Below, piece after piece: positions 14,460 to 20,749 of a stretch of 22,196 nt of DNA. Each line of letters begins with the position of its first letter. The first letter of the stretch is position 1. Source of the stretch: a virus; IMG/VR virus record IMGVR_UViG_3300007519_000085, positions 1 through 22,196 of that record; one strand, written 5' to 3'. The notes under the pieces were generated by a model. That model saw nothing but the letters and a program-made list of their open reading frames with translations. It made no database searches and was not told the origin of the DNA. The position numbers were made by a program, and so were the translations under genes.

Positions 14460-14760
14460 GGGCCAAAAGCAGTCTCAGCATCATGAGAAGCGTTTGGAAA
14501 AGGTAATGGGTGCACAACGCACTGCAGCATCGGGCGCATTCTGGTCGCGTAAAGGTGACGTCCGTTCGGACACGTTTTTGATTGAGCACAAGTACACGTC
14601 TAAGAAGTCGATTAGTTTGACCACTGCGGTTTTGGACAAGATTCGCAGTGAGGCGATTATGGATGGCCGTACGCCGATGTTGGCGTTTCATTTGGGCGGC
14701 CACGACTATGTTGTTCTGGACGAGAATGATTTTATTGAGATCTGCAGAGTTGAAATGTAA
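14449..14760 (+). CDS. PD-(D/E)XK nuclease, Holliday junction resolvase-like
   Basis: A 103-residue protein. The start at 14449 overlaps the upstream gene by 11 nt with GAGGG close by; the frame is open further upstream but only as overlap. Key residues follow the Hjc-like order: E13 in HHEKR, then SGA at 28-30, KGD with D37, and E46-x-K48 in FLIEHKYT. After these come the long helix AVLDKIRSEAIMDGR and a strand pair. The SGA...KGD...IExK pattern is typical of archaeal and phage junction-resolving nucleases and related phage endonucleases. Its probable job is cutting branched DNA during recombination. A RuvC-like resolvase is also encoded at 17821, so the two may have different substrates. 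Confidence 0.65.
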   Translation: MKTEGQKQSQHHEKRLEKVMGAQRTAASGAFWSRKGDVRSDTFLIEHKYTSKKSISLTTAVLDKIRSEAIMDGRTPMLAFHLGGHDYVVLDENDFIEICRVEM

Positions 14761-14781
14761 TGCCTACTACAACTACGAGAA

Positions 14782-14874
14782 ACACATGTGTACAATACAT
14801 ACATAGCGGTATCCACACCGCAAATTCTCCCATACCGATGCCAGCCCCGTTCACACACTCGCATCGGAGACTAC
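14782..14874 (+). promoter_or_regulatory. Candidate promoter and structured leader of the WhiB gene
   Basis: The 114-nt gap before the WhiB gene holds the palindrome ACACATGTGT (14782-14791) touching a -10 box TACAAT (14791-14796); no convincing -35 is seen. Transcription would start near 14803, giving a leader of about 70 nt. Within it GCGGT (14807-14811) can pair with ACCGC (14818-14822). CCGATGC (14835-14841) can pair with GCATCGG (14861-14867), whose end overlaps the ribosome-binding GGAG (14866-14869). The short stems may be chance, but the last is well placed to limit translation. Confidence 0.4.
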
Positions 14875-15228
14875 ATGAGGGAGCCACCGCATTCTTGGCG
14901 CTACCAAGCCAAGTGCATGGACATCGATACAGAAATCTTTTATCCACCACGGGATCGCCAACTGTACAAGCCCATCGCCGACCAAGCCAAGGCGATCTGT
15001 TGGGGCACCAGCGACGAGGACCCGGAGTGTCCATCAAGAAGCCAGTGCTTGTGGTATGCGATCTCCATGGACGACACTCACGGTATTTGGGGAGGCATGT
15101 CGCACAGAGAACGTAGTCATCTTAAACGCAAGTACGAAAAATCTAAATCGTCCCTGACACTCAAACAGTTCATATTGGAGCATGATGGTGGCAACAAAGC
15201 CAAAAGGTTCACTAAAAACGTTTCTTGA
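14875..15228 (+). CDS. whiB: WhiB-family iron-sulfur regulator
   Basis: A 117-residue protein starting at 14875 with GGAG 5 nt upstream. WhiB proteins bind a [4Fe-4S] cluster and the primary sigma factor and are confined to actinobacteria and their phages. Four cysteines are present, C14, C42, C52 and C58, followed by the signature GIWGG (70-74) and a basic tail (SHRERSHLKRKYEKSK). The spacing between the second and third Cys is C-x9-C instead of the usual C-x2-C, owing to about seven extra residues (WGTSDEDPE). The classic C-x5-C (52-58) is kept. Known phage WhiB proteins can repress host septation regulators and exclude superinfecting phage; the target here is unknown. The gene overlaps the next one by 47 nt. 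Confidence 0.88.
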   Translation: MREPPHSWRYQAKCMDIDTEIFYPPRDRQLYKPIADQAKAICWGTSDEDPECPSRSQCLWYAISMDDTHGIWGGMSHRERSHLKRKYEKSKSSLTLKQFILEHDGGNKAKRFTKNVS

Positions 15229-16063
15229 CACAAAGAAAGTCGAGACTCGTTTGGTTGGGCCTATTGAACGACACTTACTTACGCGACCTTTAGACGACAG
15301 CCGCCGCCGAGATGTTATTCATCCATCAGAGTTAATTAAGAAAGATTTTTGCGCCCGCGCTTCCTTCTTTACCATCACGCAAAACTTGGTTCAGGGAGAT
15401 CGTCCGGGTCTTCGTTTGCAGTCAATTTTTGATGAGGGCCACACAATCCACGACAAGTGGCAAACATGGATCCGAGAAATGGGAATCCTTTATGGTGTTT
15501 GGTTTTGCATGTTTTGCGACCACCGCTTCTGGGACACATCCCCCACAGAATGTCCACGGTGCCACGACGAACGCTTCCTTGTATACAAAGAAGTACCACT
15601 GGAGGTACCGGAGTTGACGATAGCAGGTCACGCGGACGGGTGGATCAAGGAAATGGGTAATGAAGCGTTAATTGAGATTAAATCCATGGGCGAGGGGACC
15701 ATACGCATGGAGCAGCCTTCGCTTCTACGAGATGGCGCCGACCTGAACTCGGCGTGGCGTGACATTAGGCGTCCGTTCGCGTCTCACCTTCGTCAGGGCC
15801 AGATGTATCTGGAACTGCTTCGTCGTATGGTGGATTCAGGAACCATGCAGGGTCCGGCCCCGACTGAAATCGTGTACCTGTACGAACTCAAAGCCAATCA
15901 GGCGTACAAGGAGTTCGTTGTCAAGGCAGATTCTTTCATCATCAAAGAAATGTTGGATTTGGCTTTTGACATTACGCAGGCTTTAAAGGTCGGCATTGCT
16001 CCAGTATGCAACGTCAAGGTCGGCGGCTGTAAGGCGTGTTCCAAAATCGAGGTGCCAGCATGA
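15182..16063 (+). CDS. Cas4/RecB-like PD-(D/E)XK nuclease with zinc-ribbon insert
   Basis: A 293-residue nuclease. Its active-site pattern is H87/H90, D152 in GHADGW, E165-x-K167 in LIEIKS, and Q205-x3-Y209, as in the Cas4, AddB and RecB group that degrades DNA ends. Residues 109-127 insert a zinc ribbon (CMFC...CPRC). Four more cysteines, C57 (DFCARASFF) near the N-terminus and C276, C283 and C286 near the C-terminus, resemble the one-plus-three cysteines that hold an Fe-S cluster in Cas4. ATG 15182 is used; ATG 15185 suits the GGAG spacing slightly better. No cas1 or CRISPR is present. With RecA it could generate recombinogenic single strands. Confidence 0.8.
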   Translation: MMVATKPKGSLKTFLDTKKVETRLVGPIERHLLTRPLDDSRRRDVIHPSELIKKDFCARASFFTITQNLVQGDRPGLRLQSIFDEGHTIHDKWQTWIREMGILYGVWFCMFCDHRFWDTSPTECPRCHDERFLVYKEVPLEVPELTIAGHADGWIKEMGNEALIEIKSMGEGTIRMEQPSLLRDGADLNSAWRDIRRPFASHLRQGQMYLELLRRMVDSGTMQGPAPTEIVYLYELKANQAYKEFVVKADSFIIKEMLDLAFDITQALKVGIAPVCNVKVGGCKACSKIEVPA

Positions 16064-16560
16064 CTCTCCGCACTGGTGACTCGTCAGGGGCCGCGATTTC
16101 AGAATTGTTGATGCAAGGAATTATTCCAGCCAGCAAGCCCAACTACGATGCGCCGCCGCTGCCCCGGGATCTCACTCAAGTAGGTGATGAAGAGTTAATG
16201 GTTTTGTATTCCGAACTCACGGCCTACGCGGATTTCGTTTCTGTGCAGGTCTCCTGCGCTCAGGTGGACGAGCGATACATCGAGAAGAAACTATCTAGTG
16301 CCGAGAACATAAAAATGTTACAGGTGAAGTCCGCAGGCATTGATTCCAAGTCAGAAAGCCGCGTGACCTTTGCACGCGCGCAGGTCGCCATTGACCCCAT
16401 GATTGTGGACTACAAGCAGGAACTCGAACAGTCCTACGCGTACCGAAAACTTATTGAAGCAATTGCTTCAAACCTTGAACGAGATTCCAGTCTTGTCAGT
16501 CGAGAACTCACCCGGAGAACCGCAACCACCGGACGTAGAAGTAATCGGTGGTCTGCATGA
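16060..16560 (+). CDS. Unrecognised helical protein next to the Cas4-like nuclease
   Basis: A 166-residue protein coupled to the nuclease gene by ATGA. The N-terminal 45 residues look disordered (Pro-rich, NYDAPPLPRDL). The rest is almost entirely helical and charged (VDERYIEKKLSSAENIKMLQ, YKQELEQSYAYRKLIEAIAS), ending in an Arg-rich tail (RRTATTGRRSNRWSA). No catalytic motif is seen. The shape would fit a recombination mediator or nuclease partner, but no family is recognised and the idea rests on context. Confidence 0.7.
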   Translation: MTLRTGDSSGAAISELLMQGIIPASKPNYDAPPLPRDLTQVGDEELMVLYSELTAYADFVSVQVSCAQVDERYIEKKLSSAENIKMLQVKSAGIDSKSESRVTFARAQVAIDPMIVDYKQELEQSYAYRKLIEAIASNLERDSSLVSRELTRRTATTGRRSNRWSA

Positions 16561-16580
16561 CGCACACAAAGGAGAAAACA

Positions 16581-16931
16581 ATGAATGCAACACAGGTAAC
16601 AAACTCATTTATTAATCTGAACCGCTTAAGGTGGTCAGCAGATGACGAGGCGTGGCTTAAAGCAGTCTTTTCTTCCACGCTTAAGGTCACCCGTGCAAAG
16701 AAGCAGTTCACGGTTGACGACATCTGGGAACAGGTAGACCTCTTAAGCGCGAAAAACAAACTGCCATTTTCTCGGATCGATCACCGAATACTGGGTTCCA
16801 TGCTTCGCCACATGTCGTGGCTCGGGCTGCTGGGCACAACCGGTTACTACACCAAAAGTATTCGCCCAAAAGGCGGTGCACGTCCCGTATCCATCTGGGA
16901 GTCATACGCAGACTCCAAGGCGGTCGCGTGA
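16581..16931 (+). CDS. Small protein, possible winged-helix
   Basis: A 116-residue protein starting at 16581 with a very strong AAAGGAG 6 nt upstream; earlier in-frame starts overlap the previous gene and are not needed. Residues 15-100 run helix, helix, then FTVDDIWEQVD, then ILGSMLRHMSWLGLLGTTGYY, and finally SIRPKGGARPVSIWES, which reads like a winged-helix domain with the last segment as the wing. No effector domain is visible. It is the only gene here with such a strong ribosome-binding site, suggesting high expression. Coupled to the next gene by GTGA. Confidence 0.7.
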   Translation: MNATQVTNSFINLNRLRWSADDEAWLKAVFSSTLKVTRAKKQFTVDDIWEQVDLLSAKNKLPFSRIDHRILGSMLRHMSWLGLLGTTGYYTKSIRPKGGARPVSIWESYADSKAVA

Positions 16932-17323
16932 TCGATCGGCCGTACTCCAACTGGGAGGGTCTGCCACAGCATTGGGACCCCAACTCGGGGCTGTCTTTCC
17001 TGAACCGACTTTTGTTTGAGGACGCCAAGGAAGACTCTTCTGCGAAACAGATCGCCGAAGTGGGCGTGGCATTGACGTGCCTGTTAGTTCTCAAAAACCA
17101 AAGGTATGGGAACTCAGCACTTGAACCTATATCCGTTTTTGCTAAGGACCTAACCACTCGGCAGAGGATGGCTGTCCGCATGGATGACAAGGCCAACAGG
17201 ATCCGCAATGGTTTGGGGATCACGGCGAACGACGGTGAGCATCCCGGTATTGACCTAGCCGGGTACTTGCTGCTGGATGTTATTGCTGCATGGGATGCGG
17301 ATCGTCGTGCAGATCACTCTTGA
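16928..17323 (+). CDS. Nmad1-like protein (nucleotide modification associated)
   Basis: A 131-residue protein starting at GTG within the preceding stop (GTGA). Residues 55-118 match my recollection of the Nmad1/DUF1599 family. The visible segments are VLKNQRYGNSAL, then VRMDDKANRIRNG, then an acidic turn with EHPGIDLAGYLLLDVIA. The Lys-x-x-x-Tyr-Gly, Asp-Lys-x-x-Arg and Asp-x-x-Gly-Tyr elements are all present and in order. The family is found in phages and linked by gene neighbourhoods to modified DNA bases, with a MazG-like helical fold suspected. No base-modifying enzyme such as a thymidylate synthase homologue is in this window, so a modification role is only suggested. Confidence 0.6.
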   Translation: MIDRPYSNWEGLPQHWDPNSGLSFLNRLLFEDAKEDSSAKQIAEVGVALTCLLVLKNQRYGNSALEPISVFAKDLTTRQRMAVRMDDKANRIRNGLGITANDGEHPGIDLAGYLLLDVIAAWDADRRADHS

Positions 17324-17828
17324 CCCATGGGAACTTGAGATCGTTCATCAGGTAGGAATGCGGCGCAATCACGCTAACGCGCACAAGGGTGATGCACCGC
17401 ATTACGATGCTAACCGGATGGAGGACAACTTGCGTGCGTCCATTGCGGCAGCGGCGTGTGAGGCCGCTGTAGCAAAGGCAACCTGTTGCTATTGGACGAT
17501 GAGCGTCTGGGACTCGGGTCAGCACTACAAATATCGAGAACTGCCAGATGTCCTTCCCAACATTGAAGTCCGCCGTGTCCGCGAGAACGGCAACCCATTG
17601 GTGGTTCGTAAACGTGAAACCTCGTCGGGACGCATCATTGTCAGTGCCTACGCCCATGGACCATGGTTCCGCAGAGTGGATGTCACGGGCTGGATGAGCG
17701 CCAAGGACGCATGGGAGCAGGGAGACCCGTCCACATACGATCGTCAGTCGACTCGTCTCGTTGATCAGGAACTGTTGCACCCCATCGAAGAACTTACCGC
17801 GCAAGAATTGGTGGTGTCAGTTGAATAG
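17295..17828 (+). CDS. Unrecognised phage protein, possibly a restriction-endonuclease-like fold
   Basis: A 177-residue protein. ATG 17295 is used; GTG 17307 (giving QITLDPWELEIVHQ) is a good alternative, since neither has a clear ribosome-binding site and both overlap the upstream gene. Residues 50-75 form a helix followed by CCYWTMSVWDSGQHY. Residues 80-135 read DVLPNIEVRRVRENGNPLVV, then strands, then HGPWFRRVDVTGWMS. The D...IEVR followed by strands and a GW motif recalls phage proteins predicted to have a PD-(D/E)XK-like fold, but the usual Lys is replaced by Arg and activity is doubtful. It sits directly before the RuvC-like gene. Confidence 0.6.
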   Translation: MRIVVQITLDPWELEIVHQVGMRRNHANAHKGDAPHYDANRMEDNLRASIAAAACEAAVAKATCCYWTMSVWDSGQHYKYRELPDVLPNIEVRRVRENGNPLVVRKRETSSGRIIVSAYAHGPWFRRVDVTGWMSAKDAWEQGDPSTYDRQSTRLVDQELLHPIEELTAQELVVSVE

Positions 17829-18411
17829 ATATCTGCAAGGCGACCTCCTTGCCGGGAAGAAGCAGCCGGTCGTTTTGGGTATTGATCCCAGTCTTACAGG
17901 TTTTGCCATCACCGCATTGGGCGCCGATGGTTCGTATGAGTCGGCCATGTACAAATCACATGATCGCGGAGTCGAGAGATTGATGGACATCGCAATGTGG
18001 CTGCGCGCAAAAATCGATGTATTGGACCTCGAAGGGTTCCCCATCTCCGATGTTGCCATCGAGGACTCGGTCGTGATGAGTCACAGCGCCGTCGCTTTGG
18101 GTGAACTGCACGGGATTGTCAGAGTTTCTTTGTTTCATTCACCTGTAGGTAAGGGCAAATACCCTTTGCGGGTACCTCCCACGATGGTCAAGAAGTATGC
18201 CACCGACAAGGGCAATGCCAAAAAGAATGAGGTCATGCTGGGTGTGTACAAGAAGTGGGGGGTGGAGTTTTCAGACGACAACTTGGCGGACTCATACGTT
18301 CTGGCTCGCGTAGCGGCTGGTTACTTCAAGACCGCATACGAAGCACTTGTGTTGGAAAAACTTGCTGACCCGAAATTTAGGGACACGCAAACTTTAGGCA
18401 GTAATTCATGA
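17821..18411 (+). CDS. RuvC-like Holliday junction resolvase
   Basis: A 196-residue nuclease of the RNase H fold. Catalytic acids follow the RuvC order: D22 in LGIDPSLTGFAI, E81 in VAIEDS, and D153/D157 in FSDDNLADSYVLA. The helix VPPTMVKKYATDKGNAKKNE matches the K-rich substrate-binding segment of RuvC. The only start that avoids a long overlap is TTG at 17821, overlapping the previous stop by 8 nt; an ATG at 17761 would overlap by 68 nt. A TTG start would mean weak, coupled translation. It would resolve branched replication intermediates before packaging. The window also encodes a PD-(D/E)XK resolvase-like nuclease. Confidence 0.82.
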   Translation: MNRYLQGDLLAGKKQPVVLGIDPSLTGFAITALGADGSYESAMYKSHDRGVERLMDIAMWLRAKIDVLDLEGFPISDVAIEDSVVMSHSAVALGELHGIVRVSLFHSPVGKGKYPLRVPPTMVKKYATDKGNAKKNEVMLGVYKKWGVEFSDDNLADSYVLARVAAGYFKTAYEALVLEKLADPKFRDTQTLGSNS

Positions 18412-18465
18412 TCGCAATACATACCTTTAGAGAACCGACTAACCAATGGAACCCAAGGTATGACT

Positions 18466-18756
18466 ATGACCGAATCAATCCCCGGAATCTCGGACGATCA
18501 ACCACTCCGAGTAAGCGCCGGATCCAATCCACAGGCCGTGGCATCGGCCATCGCTCACGCGATCTACGAACACAAACGCGTCAACTTGCGTGCCGTAGGC
18601 GCGGGGTCTGTGAATCAGGCCGTCAAGGGAATCGCAATTGCTCGGGGTTATGTGGCCCCACGCGGGTACGACCTCGTCTGCAAGCCGGGATTCACCAGTA
18701 TCGAATCGCGGGACGGGGAGATCAGCGCAATTCTTTTTATTATCACTGTCAGTTAA
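18466..18756 (+). CDS. SpoVS-like protein
   Basis: A 96-residue protein matching the stage V sporulation protein S family along its length: PLRVSAGSNPQAVASAIAHA, LRAVGAGSVNQAVKGIAIARGYVAP, and YDLVCKPGFTSIESRDGEISAI. The AIGAGAVNQA-type core and the RGYVAP turn are hallmarks. SpoVS proteins are small Alba-like proteins, probably binding nucleic acid, that control sporulation steps in Bacillus. A phage copy might influence host development or bind phage DNA. ATG 18466 is favoured because AAGGT lies 6 nt upstream; ATG 18460 is in frame. The 54-nt gap before it carries TACCTTTA (18422-18429). Confidence 0.85.
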   Translation: MTESIPGISDDQPLRVSAGSNPQAVASAIAHAIYEHKRVNLRAVGAGSVNQAVKGIAIARGYVAPRGYDLVCKPGFTSIESRDGEISAILFIITVS

Positions 18757-18781
18757 CCCAGACGCAGAGCACGAACACGCT

Positions 18782-18798
18782 TACCTTTACTAAAGGTA
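18782..18798 (+). promoter_or_regulatory. 17-bp palindrome, operator-like
   Basis: TACCTTTA-C-TAAAGGTA is a perfect dyad with 8-bp arms and a single central base, too tight to be a stable hairpin and so more likely a protein-binding site. It lies 15 nt before the start at 18814 and next to its ribosome-binding site AAAGGAG. The same half site, TACCTTTA, occurs at 18422-18429 before the SpoVS-like gene. Confidence 0.5.
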
Positions 18799-18813
18799 GG
18801 GAAAGGAGCCATC

Positions 18814-19281
18814 ATGGCTAATTGGCGTTCATCAGGAAGTGCAGTTCGTCGGCGCGAAGGCGCGCCGTCCTCTCACATGGATTCTATGGGAGTCGGCGCG
18901 CGTACCAGCCTGACCACTCCCGAAGAAGCACTTGCGGGCATGGCCCGCATTGGTAGTCCACGTATTCCCATGGGCACCAGCACGATTACAGATTTTGCTA
19001 ACGCAAATGTGGTCCCGCCACTTAAAGGTACTTTGATACCCAAGACCGGAAACGCCAAGGGTGGGACCGATCCATATGTGATTCCCGGGATGCAGGTCCG
19101 CGAAAACGTCATGTGGGGCAGTGAGCGCAGCGGCGCTTCCTACCGTGTCAAGGCGTTTGCACCACCCTGCATCGATCCATCTTGCAGTGCAACACAGGCC
19201 AATGGTCGCATCATCCCTTCACGCATGCCTCGCTCGGCTTCGTGGGATGACGGCATGGCCGGGGCATACGCAGGGTACTAA
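18814..19281 (+). CDS. Unrecognised, probably disordered protein
   Basis: A 155-residue protein with a strong AAAGGAG 6-7 nt before the ATG. Composition is rich in Ser, Gly, Pro, Ala, Arg and Met with few long hydrophobic runs, and the N-terminus is basic (RSSGSAVRRREG). The middle has PLKGTLIPKTGNAKGG and YVIPGMQVRENVMWG. CIDPSC (about residues 119-124) is a lone pair of cysteines. No family is recognised. A strong ribosome-binding site and low complexity would suit an abundant virion-associated protein, but that is only a guess. Confidence 0.65.
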   Translation: MANWRSSGSAVRRREGAPSSHMDSMGVGARTSLTTPEEALAGMARIGSPRIPMGTSTITDFANANVVPPLKGTLIPKTGNAKGGTDPYVIPGMQVRENVMWGSERSGASYRVKAFAPPCIDPSCSATQANGRIIPSRMPRSASWDDGMAGAYAGY

Positions 19282-19283
19282 TA

Positions 19284-19544
19284 ATGGCAAGTGACATGGC
19301 TTCGATGCAGTTCGCCACGGCCGCCCAAGTCCAAGTTGGTGCCGATACGTCGTATCACATCAAAGACCACCAGACCGGTGAACCAAACCCGTCCTATCAG
19401 GGTGCACCAGATGTCGCGCCCTACATGACAAAAACCTCGAACAGTGCCGACCGTGCAACCGCATGGCGTCTCAAGCGCGGCATCGCCGAACCACCCCAAC
19501 CGTACAGCAAAAGAACATCAGGGAGCCTCTACAACTTCGACTAA
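19284..19544 (+). CDS. Unrecognised small protein
   Basis: An 86-residue protein starting 2 nt after the stop of the preceding gene, with AGGG as a weak ribosome-binding site. It is polar and probably disordered (DTSYHIKDHQTGEPNPSYQG, EPPQPYSKRTSGSLYNFD). It resembles its neighbours at 18814 and 20750 in composition, and shares the short string MQFA with the latter, which is too little to claim homology. No motif is recognised. Confidence 0.65.
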   Translation: MASDMASMQFATAAQVQVGADTSYHIKDHQTGEPNPSYQGAPDVAPYMTKTSNSADRATAWRLKRGIAEPPQPYSKRTSGSLYNFD

Positions 19545-19582
19545 ACCCAAACCCGTACACGGATCACTAACAATTGGAGCAA

Positions 19583-20587
19583 ATGGGTATGAACATGAAT
19601 CACAAACAAATGGATAAGTTGCTAGACGTTGGTATGTTTTTTCGCCCTGTCACTCCGGCCCGCCCGGTCATCATTAACCCAGCCAAGGTACCCAAAAGGG
19701 TCCCGTCTCTGCTCAAGGGATGGAAGACTGCCGTCATCCTTCCCGATCCACAATTTGGGTTCCGGCGTATCGATGGCGAAATGGATCCATTCCACGACGC
19801 TGCTGCAATCGATGTATCTCTTAAAATACTTGCCGCCGTTTCCAAGGACTCACGGGTTGACGTCGTTGTCAACCTTGGCGACTTTCTTGATTTACCCGCA
19901 CACAGCCGATTCGATCAGCACGCCAATTGGCAACACACCACTCAGGCAGCCATCAACGCGGGACACGACTTTTTGGCGCGTCAACGTGCAACCGTGCCCC
20001 TTTCCCAGATTGTTGTCTTGGAAGGCAACCACGATAAAAGGGTCAGCGACTCGGTCATGAAATTCAACGCCGCAAGCGTTGGTCTCAAGCGCGCCAACAT
20101 CCCCAACGATTGGCCCGCAATGACGGCTCCGTTTCTGTTGCGCACCGATGACTTAAATGTTGAGTGGCTCGACGGTTACCCAGCACGTAAGTTCTGGCTC
20201 AACGATTGGATTAAGTGCGTTCACGGTTCCATCGTGCGCAGTGGTGGAAGCACCGCAAGTGCTTACTCAAGAGGGGACAGAACATCAACCATCTTTGGTC
20301 ATATCCACCGCATCGAGGTGCACCACACCACCCAGCAGGACCGACACGGTGCGGTCCGTCAATTTGCGGCAACACCGGGCTGCCTGTGTCGAGTCGACGG
20401 CGCAGTACCGGGAGTCAAGGGAGCATCCGATCTATCGGGTCGACCCATCAAGAACTACGAAGATTGGCAGCAAGGCGCCATAGTCTTGCGGTACCGGGAA
20501 GATGATCCACGTTATGTGCTAGACACGATTCACATTCAGGATGGCTGGGCCATGTATGGCGGCCAAGAGTTCTCGGCCTCGGCATGA
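19583..20587 (+). CDS. Metallophosphoesterase
   Basis: A 334-residue calcineurin-like phosphoesterase. The metal-binding motifs are in order: ILPDPQ (D55), NLGDFLD (D100), EGNHDKR (N149, H150), KCVHGS and FGHIHR. The first motif is D-P-Q where most members have D-x-H; H71 in FHDAAA may supply the missing ligand. Members range from nucleases to phosphatases, and phage copies often sit among replication genes. Substrate cannot be told from sequence. Start: GGAG at 19576-19579 is 3 nt from ATG 19583 and 9 nt from in-frame ATG 19589, so either may be used. The 3' end overlaps a gene on the other strand by 52 nt. Confidence 0.85.
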   Translation: MGMNMNHKQMDKLLDVGMFFRPVTPARPVIINPAKVPKRVPSLLKGWKTAVILPDPQFGFRRIDGEMDPFHDAAAIDVSLKILAAVSKDSRVDVVVNLGDFLDLPAHSRFDQHANWQHTTQAAINAGHDFLARQRATVPLSQIVVLEGNHDKRVSDSVMKFNAASVGLKRANIPNDWPAMTAPFLLRTDDLNVEWLDGYPARKFWLNDWIKCVHGSIVRSGGSTASAYSRGDRTSTIFGHIHRIEVHHTTQQDRHGAVRQFAATPGCLCRVDGAVPGVKGASDLSGRPIKNYEDWQQGAIVLRYREDDPRYVLDTIHIQDGWAMYGGQEFSASA

Positions 20588-20721
20588 GCGGCCGCAATCT
20601 TGCGTGCTTCATCAGGATCCTCAGACCACCCAACTGACCTCATTTCGCAGCCCGGGCAGATCGCGTGCCAACGGTAGGGCTTCCCAATTTGACCTTTTAC
20701 TTCAGCATTATGAGCGGACAT
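20536..20721 (-). CDS. Small antisense zinc-ribbon-like protein
   Basis: A 61-residue protein on the minus strand, the only credible leftward gene here. It fills the 162-nt gap left by + strand genes at 20588-20749. Its core, YRWHAICPGCEMRSVGW followed by SEDPDEARKIAAAHAEA, has a CxxC knuckle (C22, C25), a tryptophan and an acidic-helix-His segment. That matches many short actinophage proteins of the type RW.A.CP.C...G...DP.EA....H. Possible zinc ligands are C22, C25 and a His. Its 3' end runs 52 nt into the end of the metallophosphoesterase gene on the other strand. No ribosome-binding site is seen; TACACT 7 nt before the ATG could be a leaderless -10 box. Confidence 0.65.
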   Translation of the reverse strand: MSAHNAEVKGQIGKPYRWHAICPGCEMRSVGWSEDPDEARKIAAAHAEAENSWPPYMAQPS

Positions 20722-20749
20722 AGATTGAAGTGTACCCGACACTTGTGGA
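20722..20749. promoter_or_regulatory. Divergent start region with operator-like dyad
   Basis: Only 28 nt separate the minus-strand start (20721) and the plus-strand start (20750). Between them AAGTGT (20728-20733) and ACACTT (20739-20744) form a perfect dyad around 5 nt. On the minus strand TACACT could be a -10 box for a leaderless start. On the plus strand CGGACA (20715-20720) and GACACT (20738-20743) with a 17-nt spacer could serve the same purpose. The boxes match consensus only partly. Confidence 0.4.

Noticed and set aside
15182-16063. Cas4-like gene as part of a CRISPR-Cas system
   Set aside because: No repeat-spacer array and no cas1, cas2 or effector gene is present; neighbours are phage recombination genes.
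16708-17223. Minus-strand open frame opposite the winged-helix and Nmad1-like genes
   Set aside because: Both + strand genes have good starts and family or fold features; the minus frame has neither.
18408-18821. Open frame of 137 codons overlapping the SpoVS-like gene in another frame
   Set aside because: The translation is Arg/Gln/Ser-rich and unstructured, while the other frame gives a full SpoVS match.
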